Below are positions 11,731 to 22,676 of a stretch of 64,000 nucleotides of DNA, in pieces. Source of the DNA: Porpolomopsis calyptriformis (Eukaryota > Basidiomycota > Agaricomycetes > Agaricales > Hygrophoraceae). Numbering within the stretch: position 1 is the first letter of the stretch; the number at the start of each line of letters is the position of its first letter. The translations under genes and the position numbers were made by a program. The notes beneath the pieces were generated by a model. That model searched no databases, had not been told where the DNA came from, and saw only the letters and a program-made list of their open reading frames with translations. The stretch spans positions 477,098-541,097 of the forward strand of contig OX621164.1 in NCBI GenBank assembly GCA_951640195.1. The letters are read 5' to 3'.

Positions 11731-14700
11731 TTATTTGGAATGGAGGGTATGGAACTCATCAACCAATTCCTGAGAGTTCTTGACATTAGACTTAGGTTCC
11801 CAGGTGTTTTCTTCACTGGTGTAGCCTTCCCAGTGCATGAGGTATTGAAGTTTTCCTTTTCTCAGCTGGGAGTCCAGGATTTTGTTGATGACATACTCAA
11901 CATTATTCTCTAGTTGGAGTGGGGGAGGAGGTGGTGGTTTCTTCTGATTGGGAAAGGAAGGGGGACAATAAGGAGAGAGATATGATTTGTTGAAGACTGG
12001 GTACAGTCCTAGCCATTCACGGGGGAGTTCGAGCTTGTAGGTGGAATAGCCAACCCTTTCAATGACCTTGAAGGGTCCGAAGCATTTGTTGTCTAGCTTC
12101 TTCATAGGCCATTTGGTCTTGATGTTGGTGGCAGCCAACCAGACCTTGTCTCCTGGTAAATATTCTTGGGTAGTTTGGATGTGTTTGTTGTGAGTGATCT
12201 TCATCTTCTCGTTTGCTTTCTTAAGAGTAGCTTCGGCTTCCTAATGGACCTTCTTCATCCGATCAGTGAATTGAGTTGCTGACTTGTTTCAGACTTCTTT
12301 CATGGTATTGCTTCCTGTCCAGGGGTCTTGGCCATAATTGACGTAGAAGGGGGTTTAGTATGTGGCTGCATGGATGGAGTTGTTGTATGAGAACTCTGCC
12401 AGTGCAAGCCATTCCTTCCAATTGTCCTGATAATGGTTGATGAAGACGCGGAGGTACTGTTCAAGTGTCTGGTTCATTCATTCGGACTGGCCATCAGTCT
12501 GAGGATGGTAAGCGGTAGAGACATTCTGGGAAGTGCCCAGAAGGTGAAAGAGGTTAGTCATGAATTTGGAAACAAATTGCGGGTCGCAATCATGGATGAT
12601 GCGTTGAGGGACACTGTCATCCCAGATAACTCAGTCTCAAATGATTTTTGTAAATCCCTCAGAATTCAGCTCAATATGGGTGGCTTCAAACTTGAGAGCC
12701 TTGGAAAAGTGGTCAACGATTGTAAGGATTGCATTATAGCCTTGGCATTTGGGAATGGGGCTAACGAGATCAACTGTGATCATGTTCCAGGGTTGAGTAG
12801 AAGGGTTGAAGGGGTGTAAGGGGGTCTTCATGGATAATCGAGAAGCCTTGGTGCATTGACATGTTTTGCAACTACAGATATAAGTGTTGATGTCTCTCTT
12901 GATGGTGGGCCACCAATAGTCATGACATATGGCTTCGGTGGTCTTGAAGGAGCCATAGTGTCTGGAGAGAGGATTGCCATGGTATTGGGTGATAATGTCA
13001 CCATGGAGTGGGATGCCCTTTGAGATATAGATCTAGTCCAAAAAGGTCTTGATACTATCATCTCAGGTCTTCTAATCATTTTTTCATTTTTCTTAAAGGA
13101 GTGTGGCTTGTGGTTCTTCATTCCAATACAAGTCTCGGATTCGTGAGTGGAAATTAATAGGTTCAATCTCATGTTGAACCTGGCAGAGGTCTATGGTAAG
13201 GTGGTCGGTAGAGGGAAAAAGATTAATTGGGAGTAAAATAACATCATTATTGTCATTCACCCCCCTCTCAAAACCTAGTCATCTCGACAGGATATTGCCC
13301 TTGGAATTGGCCTTGCCAGCGACATGGTGGAGAGTGAAGTGGTAGTCCTGCAACTCCATAAGCTATCTGGCCTAGCGCCTGTTCAGCTTCTGGGGCAATT
13401 TGAAGTATTGGAGGTTGGCGTGATCCATCCAAAACTCAAAGACTTGTTTAGCAGACAGGAGCCACTTCCTGAACTCTTGGAGTGTGGTCATAATTGCGAG
13501 TAGTTCGCGGTCATAAATCTGATAGTTTTGTTCCATAGGAGTAAACGACTTGGAGATATAAGCGATGGGCTTCCAGATATTATTTTGTTTCTGTGACAGT
13601 ACAGCGCCCAAGGCATAGTTAGAAGCGTCAGTTTCCACATGGAGTAGGTCATTGTCATTAGCAATAGACAGAACGGGAGAAGTAGTAATGATCGTTTTCA
13701 GGATGTTGAAGGCATCCTGGCATTCAGAGGTCCAATCAAAGGGAGCATTTCCAGTTAGCACATTGAGGGGGCAGGCAATTCCAGTGAAGTGATGGATGAA
13801 TCAACAGTAGAAATTGCAAAATCCAAGGAAAGCTTGAACATCACACTTGCATTCCAGGGTTGGCCAGTCAGTGATCCCTTGGACCTTGACAGGGTCCATC
13901 TTGACATGGCCTTCTGACACGATGACACCAAGATATTCCACTTGGCATTAATCGAAGTTGCATTTCTCTGGTTTGAGGTAGAGCTTATGTTCACGAAGAG
14001 TGGTCATTACTTCATAAACATGTTGATGATGCATTTTGAGATCCTTGTTGAAGATGAGGATATTGTCTATGTAGACTAAGACATGTCCTTCAATGATTTG
14101 GACATGGAAGATGTCATTCATCATGTTTTGGAATGTGGCAGGTGAGTTAGTGAGACTGAAGAACATAACTAGGGGTTCGAATAAGCTGCGATTAGTATGG
14201 AATGCAGCCTTGTGTTCATCTCCTTCCTAGATGCGGACATTGTTGTATCCCTATCGAACATCTAGCTTGGTGAAGTAGCGAGCATTCTGTAGGGTATCAA
14301 TCAATTCGTTGATCAGAGGGAGGGGGTATTAGTTTTTGACAGTTATATCATTGAGTTTTTGGTAATCCTGGATAGGGTGTAGTTGACTATCCTTCTTTTT
14401 AATGAAGAAGAAAGGGGAAGCAATGGGAGAGATGGATTTGTGAATTCATCTAGTGCGTAAGTTCTCTTTCAAGAACTCATCCAATTGGGCATGTTCATCC
14501 ACCGAAAGAGGGTAGACCTTGCAGTTGAGTTTCTCTTCAGTTCTGGGGAGAAGTTCAATTGCATGGTCCCAGGGATGACTTGGGGGGAGTTCGTCGAAGT
14601 CTTCTTTGGTAAAGACATCTTGGAATTCATGGAGGTATTCGGGGATGATTTCTTTCCATGTGTGGTCCTTCTTCTGGGCTTCCCAGGCTTTAATCGCGAG

Positions 14701-15672
14701 ATCCTGTGATTTCATGCCCATCAACTGAACTCGGATGGCAGGGTTGAAGTTGACCATGAGCAGGTGGTCACCATCTTCGAGGTTGAGATTGTTGACATCA
14801 ATAGAATCAGGATAGGGAGAGGGATGACAGTCAGGAGAACATCAATCAAGAATGAGAGAGTTTGCCTTCCAGTCAATGGAGGGGTTGTGGAGTTTTAACC
14901 AGTCATGTCCAAGGAAAACCTGAGACTTGCTGAGGTTCGTGATGCCGAAGTTGATTCGTTCAATGTGAGAACTGATCTTGAGCTCCAGCATAACCATTTC
15001 TGAGATGGATCCTTCGGAGTTGGGTTGTCTATCTGCGTTGTGTACAGGGATAGGTCGAGCAAGCTTGGTGGTATGTAAATCATGTTCACAAATGTATTTA
15101 ACATCAATGCATGAGCCTTCACAACCACTGTTGACAAGAGCAGTAGTGAGATATTCAGCATGGTTGTCCAAGGTAGTAATGACAGTTTTGAGGGTTAATT
15201 GATTTCCTCCAGAGCCATGAATAAACACATGAGGTTCCTTGAGTTTGTTGAGGGCTTGGATGGCATTCTCTGTCATGAGGGTATTGATTTGATCGATTGT
15301 GTCTTGAGTCATCTCTCGCGATCAGGCAGGGTGAGACCATTTTGAGAGGATGGGAATTGCGTAATTAGCTTGTTCCTTAATAGCATTAATGATTTCTAAA
15401 GGAGAAGAAAGAGAGTTGATGTCAATCAAATTGACAGAAGGGAGAGACAATGGTTTGGGAATGGGGGTTTGAGGGAATTTGGGGTGCTCAACATTCACAT
15501 CTGGCACAGACAGTGAGGGACTGGTTTCATTGATGGGCTTGGTAATGGTATCAGGTAATGTACATGCCATCATGGTGATACAGAGACAGAAAAGAGGAGA
15601 AGGGGAGAAGTCTGGTACTGTCTGTTCACAATGCCAAAGCAAACAGCTTTCTGTTGAGTAGAGGGAGCGCAT
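11731..15672 (-). pseudogene. E1 pol: protease-RT-RNase H-integrase-chromodomain, decayed
   Basis: In minus-strand order: protease near 15180 with NSG where DSG is expected (ALVNSGCEGSC); protease-RT linker ending YPLSVDEHAQL; RT near 14400-13950 with catalytic motif YIDN instead of YIDD (VLVYIDNILIF, near 14080); RNase H near 13640-13250 (VETDASNYALGAVLS, YDRELLAIM); integrase near 12820-12350 ([39 protein letters not shown]); and chromodomain near 11880-11760 (LQYLMHWEGYTSEENTWEP). Many stops are TGA or TAG at expected Arg, Gln or Trp codons. Loss of the protease and RT aspartates means it cannot be active. Confidence 0.85.
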
Positions 15673-15674
15673 CT

Positions 15675-16163
15675 CTAATGACCATCACCAAAATCCTGCT
15701 CAACTGAGTCAGGGGTGGGTTCCTCTGAGCTGTGCTCCTCTACGGAAAGGAGGTTCATCAGCTCCAAGAGCTTGTCATGCATCAGTTCATGCTGGAGAGC
15801 ATGAACATTGACTTTCTTGAGCTCCTGAGGACAGTCCCAATGGAAATGTCTGATTTGGCTACAATTGTAGCACTTGTTGACTTGACGCATCTTGCTGAGG
15901 TCCATGGGCAACCCTTGACTACCGTGGATGGTGCCAGAGGGTACCTGATAATCTTGCTAGGGTGGGGGCTGGAAGCGAGGCATGGATGGCCTGAAAGACA
16001 GATGAGGAAGGGGGGCAGTTGGACGTTGGTGTCATTCTTGCTCACAGAAACATTCCATGAGTTGTCTGATAGCCATCACCTTCTTGTGGTACTTGTGGTA
16101 CTTGGTAGGGAGTGGCGGGTTGGTATACATTTGCCAAATTACATCCTGGCAGATGTTCTTCTC
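15675..16163 (-). pseudogene. E1 gag C-terminal part with zinc knuckle
   Basis: Minus-strand frame ending just before pol. It holds a retroviral-type CCHC knuckle, CYNCSQIRHFHWDC (C-x2-C-x4-H-x4-C), near 15880-15835, followed by an acidic tail. Upstream is a Pro-rich linker (PPYQDYQVPSG). The left part of gag is separated from it by the solo LTR at 16164-17846; both sides carry TTCTC at the junction. Confidence 0.75.
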
Positions 16164-17846
16164 TGTCACAACTGTAGTTGCAAGTCTTTTCGTCAATCAC
16201 AAGGCAGGCCTTGGAGCTCAATAAGTCTAGTAGGATATAGAAGAAAGTTCTGACAGGGACGTCTTTGTAAAGAGTGATGATTCCTTCTGAGTTGAGTTTT
16301 ACTTCTACAAAGAAGTTGTTCTGTGGGTTAAATCCGTTGCGTGCCTTGGCTGAGAGTTTAGGGAATATGGGCATGAACGGTTGGCTCAATAGTTATGGGT
16401 TTGTGTTTCTCTTTTCTTGTTCTGATGGAAAAGAAGTCTGATGATTCTGATTGCATTCGTGCTACTACAAGTAATCTCACAGGAGGATGAAGTGATGATC
16501 CACTTCACCCTCAGGGTTTATATAGTATTTCTAAAATAGGAGTCACTATGAGTCAGCCTCTGCAGTTACCCCATTTTCTATTGTTCACAGCCTCCAGTTT
16601 AAGGTTTGCCATTGTTCCTAGTCATACTGCGGAAGGCTGTGTGCTTCTGTTGACTCAATCCTATTGGGCACTGCCTTCTGCAGCATTAGGCTGTGTTGTC
16701 TCATGACTGGTTCCTATTGTTCTTCTGTCATGAGATCGCCATTGTGTCTATCTCTTGTCTGGCATATCGGGTTTCTCTTCTTTGACTAAGGAACCTCCTT
16801 TTAGTCTTCCCTTTGTTCGCAGACGTATAAAAGGTGTTGAGTTGTATCCCTATGCTTCAGTTCAATCCTTGTGAATCATCATGACTCCCTCCCACCAAGG
16901 CCACTACGTTCGATTCTTGAAGCAGTCTGGAGTGGTGCACCACACTGCTCCTGTCTTTCTTGATTGCGATTCATTTCATTACTACCTCCAATGCATCCCC
17001 TCCGACGCCAACCTTTGTTGGTCTTCTTTCTCCTGCTTCGCTTGCGGTGGCAAGCACAAAGTCAAGAAGTGTCCGTTCGTTCGCTGGCCAATCTAGCATG
17101 CTTGTGGCTTGATGGAGGATCCGCTTGGTGAGTACTTTGTTTTGTCTTTATTAGTCTGTGTTTGTTGATAATAGGCTTTCCCTTTTTTAGCTTGGGATGA
17201 TGACGCCCCTCCTCCTTCCTCCAAGCTTCCTTTGGAGAAGTGAGTTGATTGGAGTTCCAATCGTTGGGGGTATCCCCTCCCCTTTGATAATACTAAGCCT
17301 GAGGACTTGGCTACCAGTCCCCCTTTCCATCCTTGGACCCCTGGTCCAACGAGTGTTTTGTCTAGTGGTAAGCCCTTAACTCTCTCGCCCTCTTCATGTT
17401 TATTGACTCCCTATTCCTTAGTAGAAGATTTGTCATCATTGACTGACGTCAACGTCAAGATGAAGGAGGAAGAAGTTCCTCCTAGTTTGTTATGGAGTCC
17501 AACTAACAATTGGTTGGGTGAGGAAGCGAGAAAGATAGCAATAGGTTTCGTCGAGGGGAAGGCTGCCGAGTTGCAGGCCTCCAGTGGTGACACTAATGGG
17601 GCAATCTACTGGGGTAATAAGTTGGCCACTTTAGATGGTCAGGTAGTTTCTAGTTTCATAGAGTTCTTAAGAGATAGTATGGTGTAGGAGATTGCCACGA
17701 CGGACTAGTTTAGATAATTAGTTGGACATGGACTCCCTCTTTTTGTACAAGTAGTTTCTGCTGCCAATAAAGACAGCCCCCCTTCCAAAGAGAATGGGCA
17801 TAGAAAAGAAAGGAATTTTAAGAGAGTGAACGCCAATTTCATAACA
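16164..17846 (-). repeat. Solo LTR of the E3 family inside E1 gag
   Basis: Starts TGTCACAACTG (16164) and ends TTTCATAACA (17846; TGACA changed to TAACA). Perfect 5-bp duplication TTCTC at 16159-16163 and 17847-17851. Length is 1683 bp. The orientation equals that of the solo LTR at 9410-11103 and is opposite to E3. Confidence 0.9.
16881..17708 (+). pseudogene. LTR-borne three-exon gene, broken copy 2
   Basis: Second broken copy of the LTR gene. Exons are 16881-17127, 17191-17367 and 17422-17708, with conserved splice sites. The Cys-His patch CFACGGKHKVKKC is intact. Stops: CAG to TAG in exon 1 (RWPI*HACG), a TGA in exon 2 (LEK*VDW), and CAG to TAG near the end (DSMV*EIA). The Trp codon lost in copies 1 and 4 is intact here (PPSLLWSPTNN). 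Confidence 0.65.
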
Positions 17847-18455
17847 TTCTCGATGATGCAGATACATTCTTTATCCTAGCCAGTGAGGCCAGCTTGATGG
17901 AACAAGAGTTCCAACTTTACAAAGTAGTCCATGATACTCAATTGTCCCTGAGAGAAGTGTTTGACCTCTTTGCAAGCATGTTGCTCAATGGCATGGTTGA
18001 TAAAGGTTGCATCTAGTAAGGTGGTGAAGTTAGCCCAAGTCCCGAGAGGGACAAGGTTGCCAGCAGCATCTGTTTAACCAAAAAAGGTATCCATGTATTG
18101 TTGCGCCCACTTGGCAGCGACACCTTCCTTCATGTATGAGAGCACGATGAGAATTATCTTCTCAGGGTCAGTGACATCACTGCCATGGAGGAAGATGATC
18201 ACTTGTCGGAACCAATTCTTGTACAGCTTCTTGTTGCCATTGAAGGAATTGGGCTGGGTGAGTTTGATTTTGTTTGACGCGGAGGCCATTGGGGTTGATT
18301 GTGAAGGAGGGAGTGGATTCAGGTTCAGGGGCGGTGGAGTTGAAGAAGGAGGAATGGAAGGAGAAGAAGAACAAGGGGCTGGATTCAATTCAGATGGTTG
18401 GGGAGGGTTTTTCTTGGGAGTCTCAGGTAGCAGTCATTGTGGGGAAGAAGGAGGG
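17847..18455 (-). pseudogene. E1 gag N-terminal/capsid part
   Basis: Minus-strand frame with a Pro/Ser-rich N-terminal region (near 18390-18300), then the gag core pattern of fungal gypsy elements: NSFNGNKKLYKNWFRQVIIF, then EKIILIVLSYMKEGVAAKWA, near 18250-18100. It continues as TWANFTTLLDATF and ends at the solo LTR. Its upstream part lies beyond E2 at 41672-43084. A TGA interrupts the joined frame near 18440. Confidence 0.65.
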
Positions 18456-18814
18456 TGTTAGACAGCAGTCTAGGGTTGATCGCAAGGTTTTACTTCAGGC
18501 TCTAGGTGTAGGGTTTTAAAGGGCTAGCAGACTACTGATTGGGGTGTTAATGAAAGAAACAGACTTATCCTAAGTCTATCTACTGCTAGCTTTATATACT
18601 AGCTAAGTATGAGTCATACTGACTACGTGTGAGTTGTAACGACTATGGATGAGTCATGTAGATAAGGAGAGTGATGGTAAACTAAATATAGATATAGCTT
18701 GGTCACCTTCTATTACTAAGTGGAGCTTGGGTGGCTAAGCGGCTATTGATGTAAACTGACTGATGTAAATAGGAATAGACGAGCAAAGGAAAAAGAAAAA
18801 ATATATCTCTGACA
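18456..18814 (-). repeat. E2 3' LTR
   Basis: 359 bp, minus orientation from TGTCAGAGATATA to CTGTCTAACA. Contains TATATAAAG (revcomp at 18590-18598). The 12-mer AGAAACAGACTT at 18555-18566 is the reverse complement of the element's PBS. Same length and near-identical to 41313-41671 and to the solo copy at 47686-48044. Confidence 0.9.
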
Positions 18815-19093
18815 TTCACCTCCACAAAAAGGAAATTCATCCTGAATTTTAAGAAGACCCTTCAAAGTGAAGGAAGGGTGTCAAGGGGAGGTGTAAAGGG
18901 ATGGCAGAGGTAGGCAGAGGGGTGATGAGATGGGTGAGTGATGAAGAGGAGGGATGAGTGGACAGATGTCAGATCAAAGACTATCCACTAGGTATACTTT
19001 TCCTTAACTCTCCAGTAGATATCACCTTCTCTAACCACACTCCTAGAAGGGAGGCGCAAGGAATACCCATCGTTTGGGAACGGCATGCAGTCC

Positions 19094-19283
19094 CTAGGTC
19101 ACAGCATCATAAACTGGGGGTTGAAGCAGGTGTCCATCTGGGTTAAACCAGTAGTAACGGTTGTCCAACTCCTGGGCATGTTGCAACCAAGTTTCGGCCA
19201 TCCTTCTACACATCACTGCATTCTCTTCCAGGTCAAGGATCCTTTCATACTTGGCATCCATCATCGAGTGGTAGCCGTTCCGG
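19094..19283 (-). pseudogene. E2 3' accessory reading frame, C-terminal part
   Basis: Continuation of the frame at 34926-35433 across E3. Using one TCCGG copy the join reads RLYTARNGYHSMMDAKYERI in frame. The sequence after it (LEENAVMCRRMAETWLQHAQ, then NRYYWFNPDGHLLQPP) looks helical and ends at a TAG at 19094-19096. It lies 3' of the chromodomain and before the E2 3' LTR. No function recognised. Confidence 0.6.
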
Positions 19284-19431
19284 TGTCATGAAATTGGCAT
19301 TCACTCTCTTAAAAAATTCCGTTCTTTTCTTTTCTTTTCTATGCCAGTTCTTTTGGGAGGGAGGCTGTCTTTATTGGTGGCAGAAACTACTTGTACAAAG
19401 AGGAGGAGTCCATGTCCAACTAACTATTATA

Positions 19432-20262
19432 CTAGTCTGTCTTGGCAATCTCCTGCACCATACTGTCCCTCAAGAACTCTACAAAACTCGAGACTACTTG
19501 ACCATCTAATGCGGCCAACTTATTACCCCAGTAGATTGCCCCATTGGTGTCACCACCGGAGGCCTGCAACTCGGCAGCCTTCCCTTCAACGAAACTCATC
19601 ACTATCTTTCTCGCTTCCTCACCCAACCAATCGTTGGTGGGACTCCATAACAAACTGGGAGGAACTTCTTCCTCCTCGATCTTAACGTTAACGTTAGTCA
19701 ATGACGATGACCAATCTTCCACTAAGAATAAAGAGTCAACAATCACGAAGAGAGCGAGAGAATTGAGAGCTTACCACTAGATAAAGAACTCATTGGACCA
19801 GGGGTCCAAGGACGGAAGGGGGGACTAGCAGCCCAGTCGACTGCCTCCTTCTTGACAGAAGGGAGGGAATCAGCCCACTTGTCAGACCCCCAATTAACCT
19901 GCTCCTCCAAAGGGAGCTGGGAAGTAGGGGGAGGGGCGTCATCATCCCAAGCTAAGAAAGGGAAAAGCCTATTATCAACAAACACAGACTAATAAAGACA
20001 AAACAAAATACTCACCAAGCGGATCCTCCATCAAGCCACAAGCATGCTGGATTGGCCAGCGAATGAACGGACACTTCTTGACTTTGTGCTTGCCACCGCA
20101 AGCGAAGCAGGAGAAGGAAGACCAATAGAGGTCGGCGTCGGAGGGGATGCGCTGGAGGTAGTAGTGAAACGAATCGCAATCGAGAAAGACAGGAGCAGTG
20201 CGGTGCACCACTCCAGACTGCTTGAAGAATCGGACGTAGTAGCCTTGGTGGGAGGAAGTCAT
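19432..20262 (-). CDS. LTR-borne antisense three-exon gene, intact copy (237 aa)
   Basis: Unrecognised protein encoded within the E3 5' LTR, opposite to the retroelement. Exons: 20262-20016, 19951-19775, 19721-19432; introns of 64 and 53 nt have canonical GTGAGT...TTAG and GTAAGC...TTAG ends. The joined frame is 714 nt and fully open. The protein starts MTSSHQGYYVRFFKQ. It has a zinc-knuckle-like patch CFACGGKHKVKKC (C-x2-C-x3-H-x4-C, one residue shorter than retroviral CCHC) near residue 60, a Trp/Pro-rich acidic middle, and a helical C-terminus (EEARKIVMSFVEGKAAELQ, ending EIAKTD). A TATA-like motif lies about 50 nt before the ATG. The same exon-intron structure recurs in three other LTR copies, so it is a property of the family. 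Function unknown; nucleic-acid binding is a guess from the Cys-His patch. Confidence 0.65.
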
Positions 20263-20457
20263 GATGATTGACAAGGATTGAACTGAAGCGTAGGGATACA
20301 ACCCCATACCTTTTATATGCTCAGACACAAAGGGAAGACCAAAAGGAGATTCCTCAGTCAAAGAAGAGAAACCTGATACACTGGGCAAGAGATAGAAACA
20401 ACGGCGATCTCATGACTAGAAGAACAATAGGAACCAGTCATAAGACAGCACAGCCTA

Positions 20458-20520
20458 ATACTGCGGAAGGCTATGCCCAATAGAGTTGAGTCATCAAAAC
20501 AACACAGCCTTCCACAGTAT
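20458..20520. promoter_or_regulatory. Hairpin between divergent LTR promoters
   Basis: Arms 20458-20472 (ATACTGCGGAAGGCT) and 20506-20520 (AGCCTTCCACAGTAT) pair with one G/A mismatch around a 33-nt loop. The hairpin lies between the antisense gene's TATA (20311-20317) and the retroelement TATA (20620-20627), and is present in all four LTR copies (for example near 9872-9935). A shared operator or enhancer is an inference from placement. Confidence 0.5.
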
Positions 20521-20619
20521 GACTAAGAACAATAGCAAACCTTAAACTGGGGGCTGTGAACAATAGAAAATGGGGTGACTGTGGAAGCTGACTCATAGTG
20601 ACTCCTATTTTAGAAATAC

Positions 20620-20660
20620 TATATAAACCCTGAGGGCGAAGTGGATCATCACTTCGTCCT
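20620..20660 (+). promoter_or_regulatory. E3 LTR promoter and transcript start
   Basis: TATATAAA at 20620-20627 is 30 nt before CACTTCGTCCT (20650-20660). This 11-mer is the exact complement of the bases two positions after the LTR (20983-20993), which places the transcript 5' end here if the element self-primes like Tf1. Confidence 0.65.
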
Positions 20661-20763
20661 CCTGTGAGATTACTTGTAGTAGCACGAATGCAATCAGAAT
20701 CATCAGACTTCTCTTCCATCAGAACAAGAAAAGAGAAACATAAACCTATAACTACTGAGCCAA

Positions 20764-21045
20764 TTGTTCATGCCCATATTCCCTAAACTCTCAGCAGAGG
20801 CACGCAATGGATTTAACTTGCAGAACAACTTCTTTGTAGAAGTAAAACTTAACTCAGGAGGAATCATCACCCTTTACAAGGACGTCCCTGTCAGAACTTT
20901 CTTCTACATCCTACTAGACTTATTAAGCTCCAAGGCCTGCCTTGTGATTGACGAAAACACTTGCAACTACAGTTGTGACATTAGGACGAAGTGTTGGAAT
21001 CACACCGCAGACTGGTTATCTTGCTTAATATTGGACGACAAATGA
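20764..21045 (+). other. Sense reading frame in E3 R-U5
   Basis: About 70 codons inside the LTR (MPIFPKLSAEARNGFN..., KACLVIDENTCNYSCD) continuing past the LTR end to a stop at 21045, upstream of gag at 21173. The same frame is open in all four LTR copies (minus strand near 9620-9410 and 16373-16164, plus strand 34715-34939). It could be a leader peptide, or a frame kept open by chance. It is not joined to gag in frame. Confidence 0.35.
20983..20993 (+). promoter_or_regulatory. E3 primer-binding site, self-priming type
   Basis: AGGACGAAGTG, two bases after the 5' LTR, is the reverse complement of CACTTCGTCCT at the predicted transcript start in the LTR (20650-20660). No TGG-type tRNA primer site is seen next to the LTR. 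Confidence 0.65.
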
Positions 21046-21172
21046 TACCATCTCCTTAGACGAGAAACATTATTCTTTTCAGCAGCTAAAGGAAGCATAA
21101 ACTATTTGGCCTACCATAAGCTTGCGAATAAGCCAATCAGAATTCAAATAGATATACACGAAGACCCTAACT

Positions 21173-22614
21173 ATGAGTCAACCATACCAGGATCCGAGAG
21201 ATACCACTGTAACTGCGCTCAGTTACCAAGTAGGAATAGAGGACCTGGAGACTCCTGCAAGCTCCAAGAGTGAACCCCAAAAAGAGACACCTGAAGGAGT
21301 ATTCTGGAGGTCCACCACCAGTTTCTCTAGAACAGCAGATGAACCCGAAGATGAAGGGGATGACGAAACTGAAAAGGAGAAAGGGCTGTTCACCATGTTA
21401 GGAAGGAAATTGAAAAGGAAGGCAAGAGGAGAACCTAAAGCGAGCAGAGCATTAAGTAGCAGAGGAAGGGGAATAGGAAGGGAAAGCATGACTTACCCAA
21501 GTCGAACTGGATTACTAGACCCAGTACCTATGAAACCAATAGAGAAAACAGGGCTCACCGGATGGGGACCAAAGATTCCGATCGCTCACTCAGGAATGGA
21601 AACACCGACCAAGGAACCAAAAGGGAAAGGAAGAGAGGAGCCACCTGAAGGAAGTCCTAAGAAGACTCCGACATTAAATCCATTTGCACCACTGCCTGGA
21701 GGATCAATAGGAGGAGGTGGGCAACCTGCTGGACCTGGAGGACCACCTGGAGGACCACCTGGAGGACAGCCACCTGGAGGACCGCCTCTAGGACCACCCC
21801 CAGCAGGACTAGGACCAGGACCAGCTGGAGGAGGAGTTCCAAACATAAGGATTCCCAAGCCAACAGAGCCGGACCATTTTGATGGAGACAGGAGCAAGTG
21901 GAGAACATTCCTCATCCAAGCCTACCACTATTTCCTCCATTTCCCTGACTTCTTCGATGAGACAACAAATTCCAGAAACCAATGTCTTTACTTATTAAAT
22001 TGGTTACTGGACTTGCAAGGCCGTGGGCTGATGCAATATTGGGTACAAGAGATCTCCCACATGAATCTCTGATGCTGAGAGATTGGAGACTACTGTTAGA
22101 ACGAGGAACCATTCTATATGGACCAATTAACGAAGTGCAGGATGCACGAGAAGCCCTAAGGACCATTAAACAGGAAAAATCGATCACGGATTATTATGCT
22201 AAATTCCTCAAAAAGGCGCTCCAATGCGAATATGGAGAAGAGACCCTCGCTGAGATATTTTACCAAGGATTCAAAGATCAGATCAAAGATATCATGGTTA
22301 CTGTTGAGAGGCCCGGAACCTTGCAAGAACTATTGCAAGTGGCCTTAACCATTGAAGGAAGAATCTTAATAAGGGCTAAAGAAAAAAGAAGAGTTGAGCC
22401 CACCGGAAGCTACCGAAAACCCATAGCCATCAAAGTCGCTCAACTAACAGAGGAAGAACGAAAAAGCCTGATGAAAGAAGGGCGATGCTTCTTCTGTAGA
22501 CAAGCAGGTCATATGGCCAGAGCTTGCCCTAGAAAGAAATTTGGAAATATCCAAGCCAAGAAAGTTGATGAAGAAGAAAGGGAAGAGGGAGAGGAGGATT
22601 TTGCTCAAGGCTGA
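21173..22614 (+). pseudogene. E3 gag, one frameshift
   Basis: Starts at an ATG 192 bp after the LTR. The first frame (21173-22072) has an acidic N-terminus, basic stretches and a collagen-like Gly/Pro segment near 21710-21840, then the start of capsid (PDHFDGDRSKWRTFLIQAYH). The frame shifts near 22000; the second frame continues LVTGLARPWADAILG, through TIKQEKSITDYYAKFLKKAL to the zinc knuckle CFFCRQAGHMARACP (C-x2-C-x4-H-x4-C) near 22490-22530 and an acidic tail. A single indel therefore breaks an otherwise complete gag of roughly 480 aa. Confidence 0.8.
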
Positions 22615-22676
22615 AGAAAGACTCTGCATTTTCTTTAGTCCAAACAAATAAGGACTTAAAGGACAAAGATTCGACT

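Larger units (their letters stand above)
19284..20980 (+). repeat. E3 5' LTR
   Basis: 1697 bp. U3 (19284 to about 20649) carries a complete three-exon gene on the minus strand (19432-20262), that gene's TATA box (TTTTATA at 20311-20317) and a hairpin (20458-20520). The retroelement TATA box is TATATAAA at 20620-20627. R starts near 20650 with CACTTCGTCCT, complementary to the PBS at 20983-20993. R-U5 holds a sense reading frame (from 20764 through the LTR end). Confidence 0.9.

Noticed and set aside
21223..21915. Minus-strand Gly/Pro-rich frames
   Set aside because: Mirror image of the collagen-like Gly/Pro repeat in E3 gag; the sense strand has the capsid and zinc knuckle downstream.
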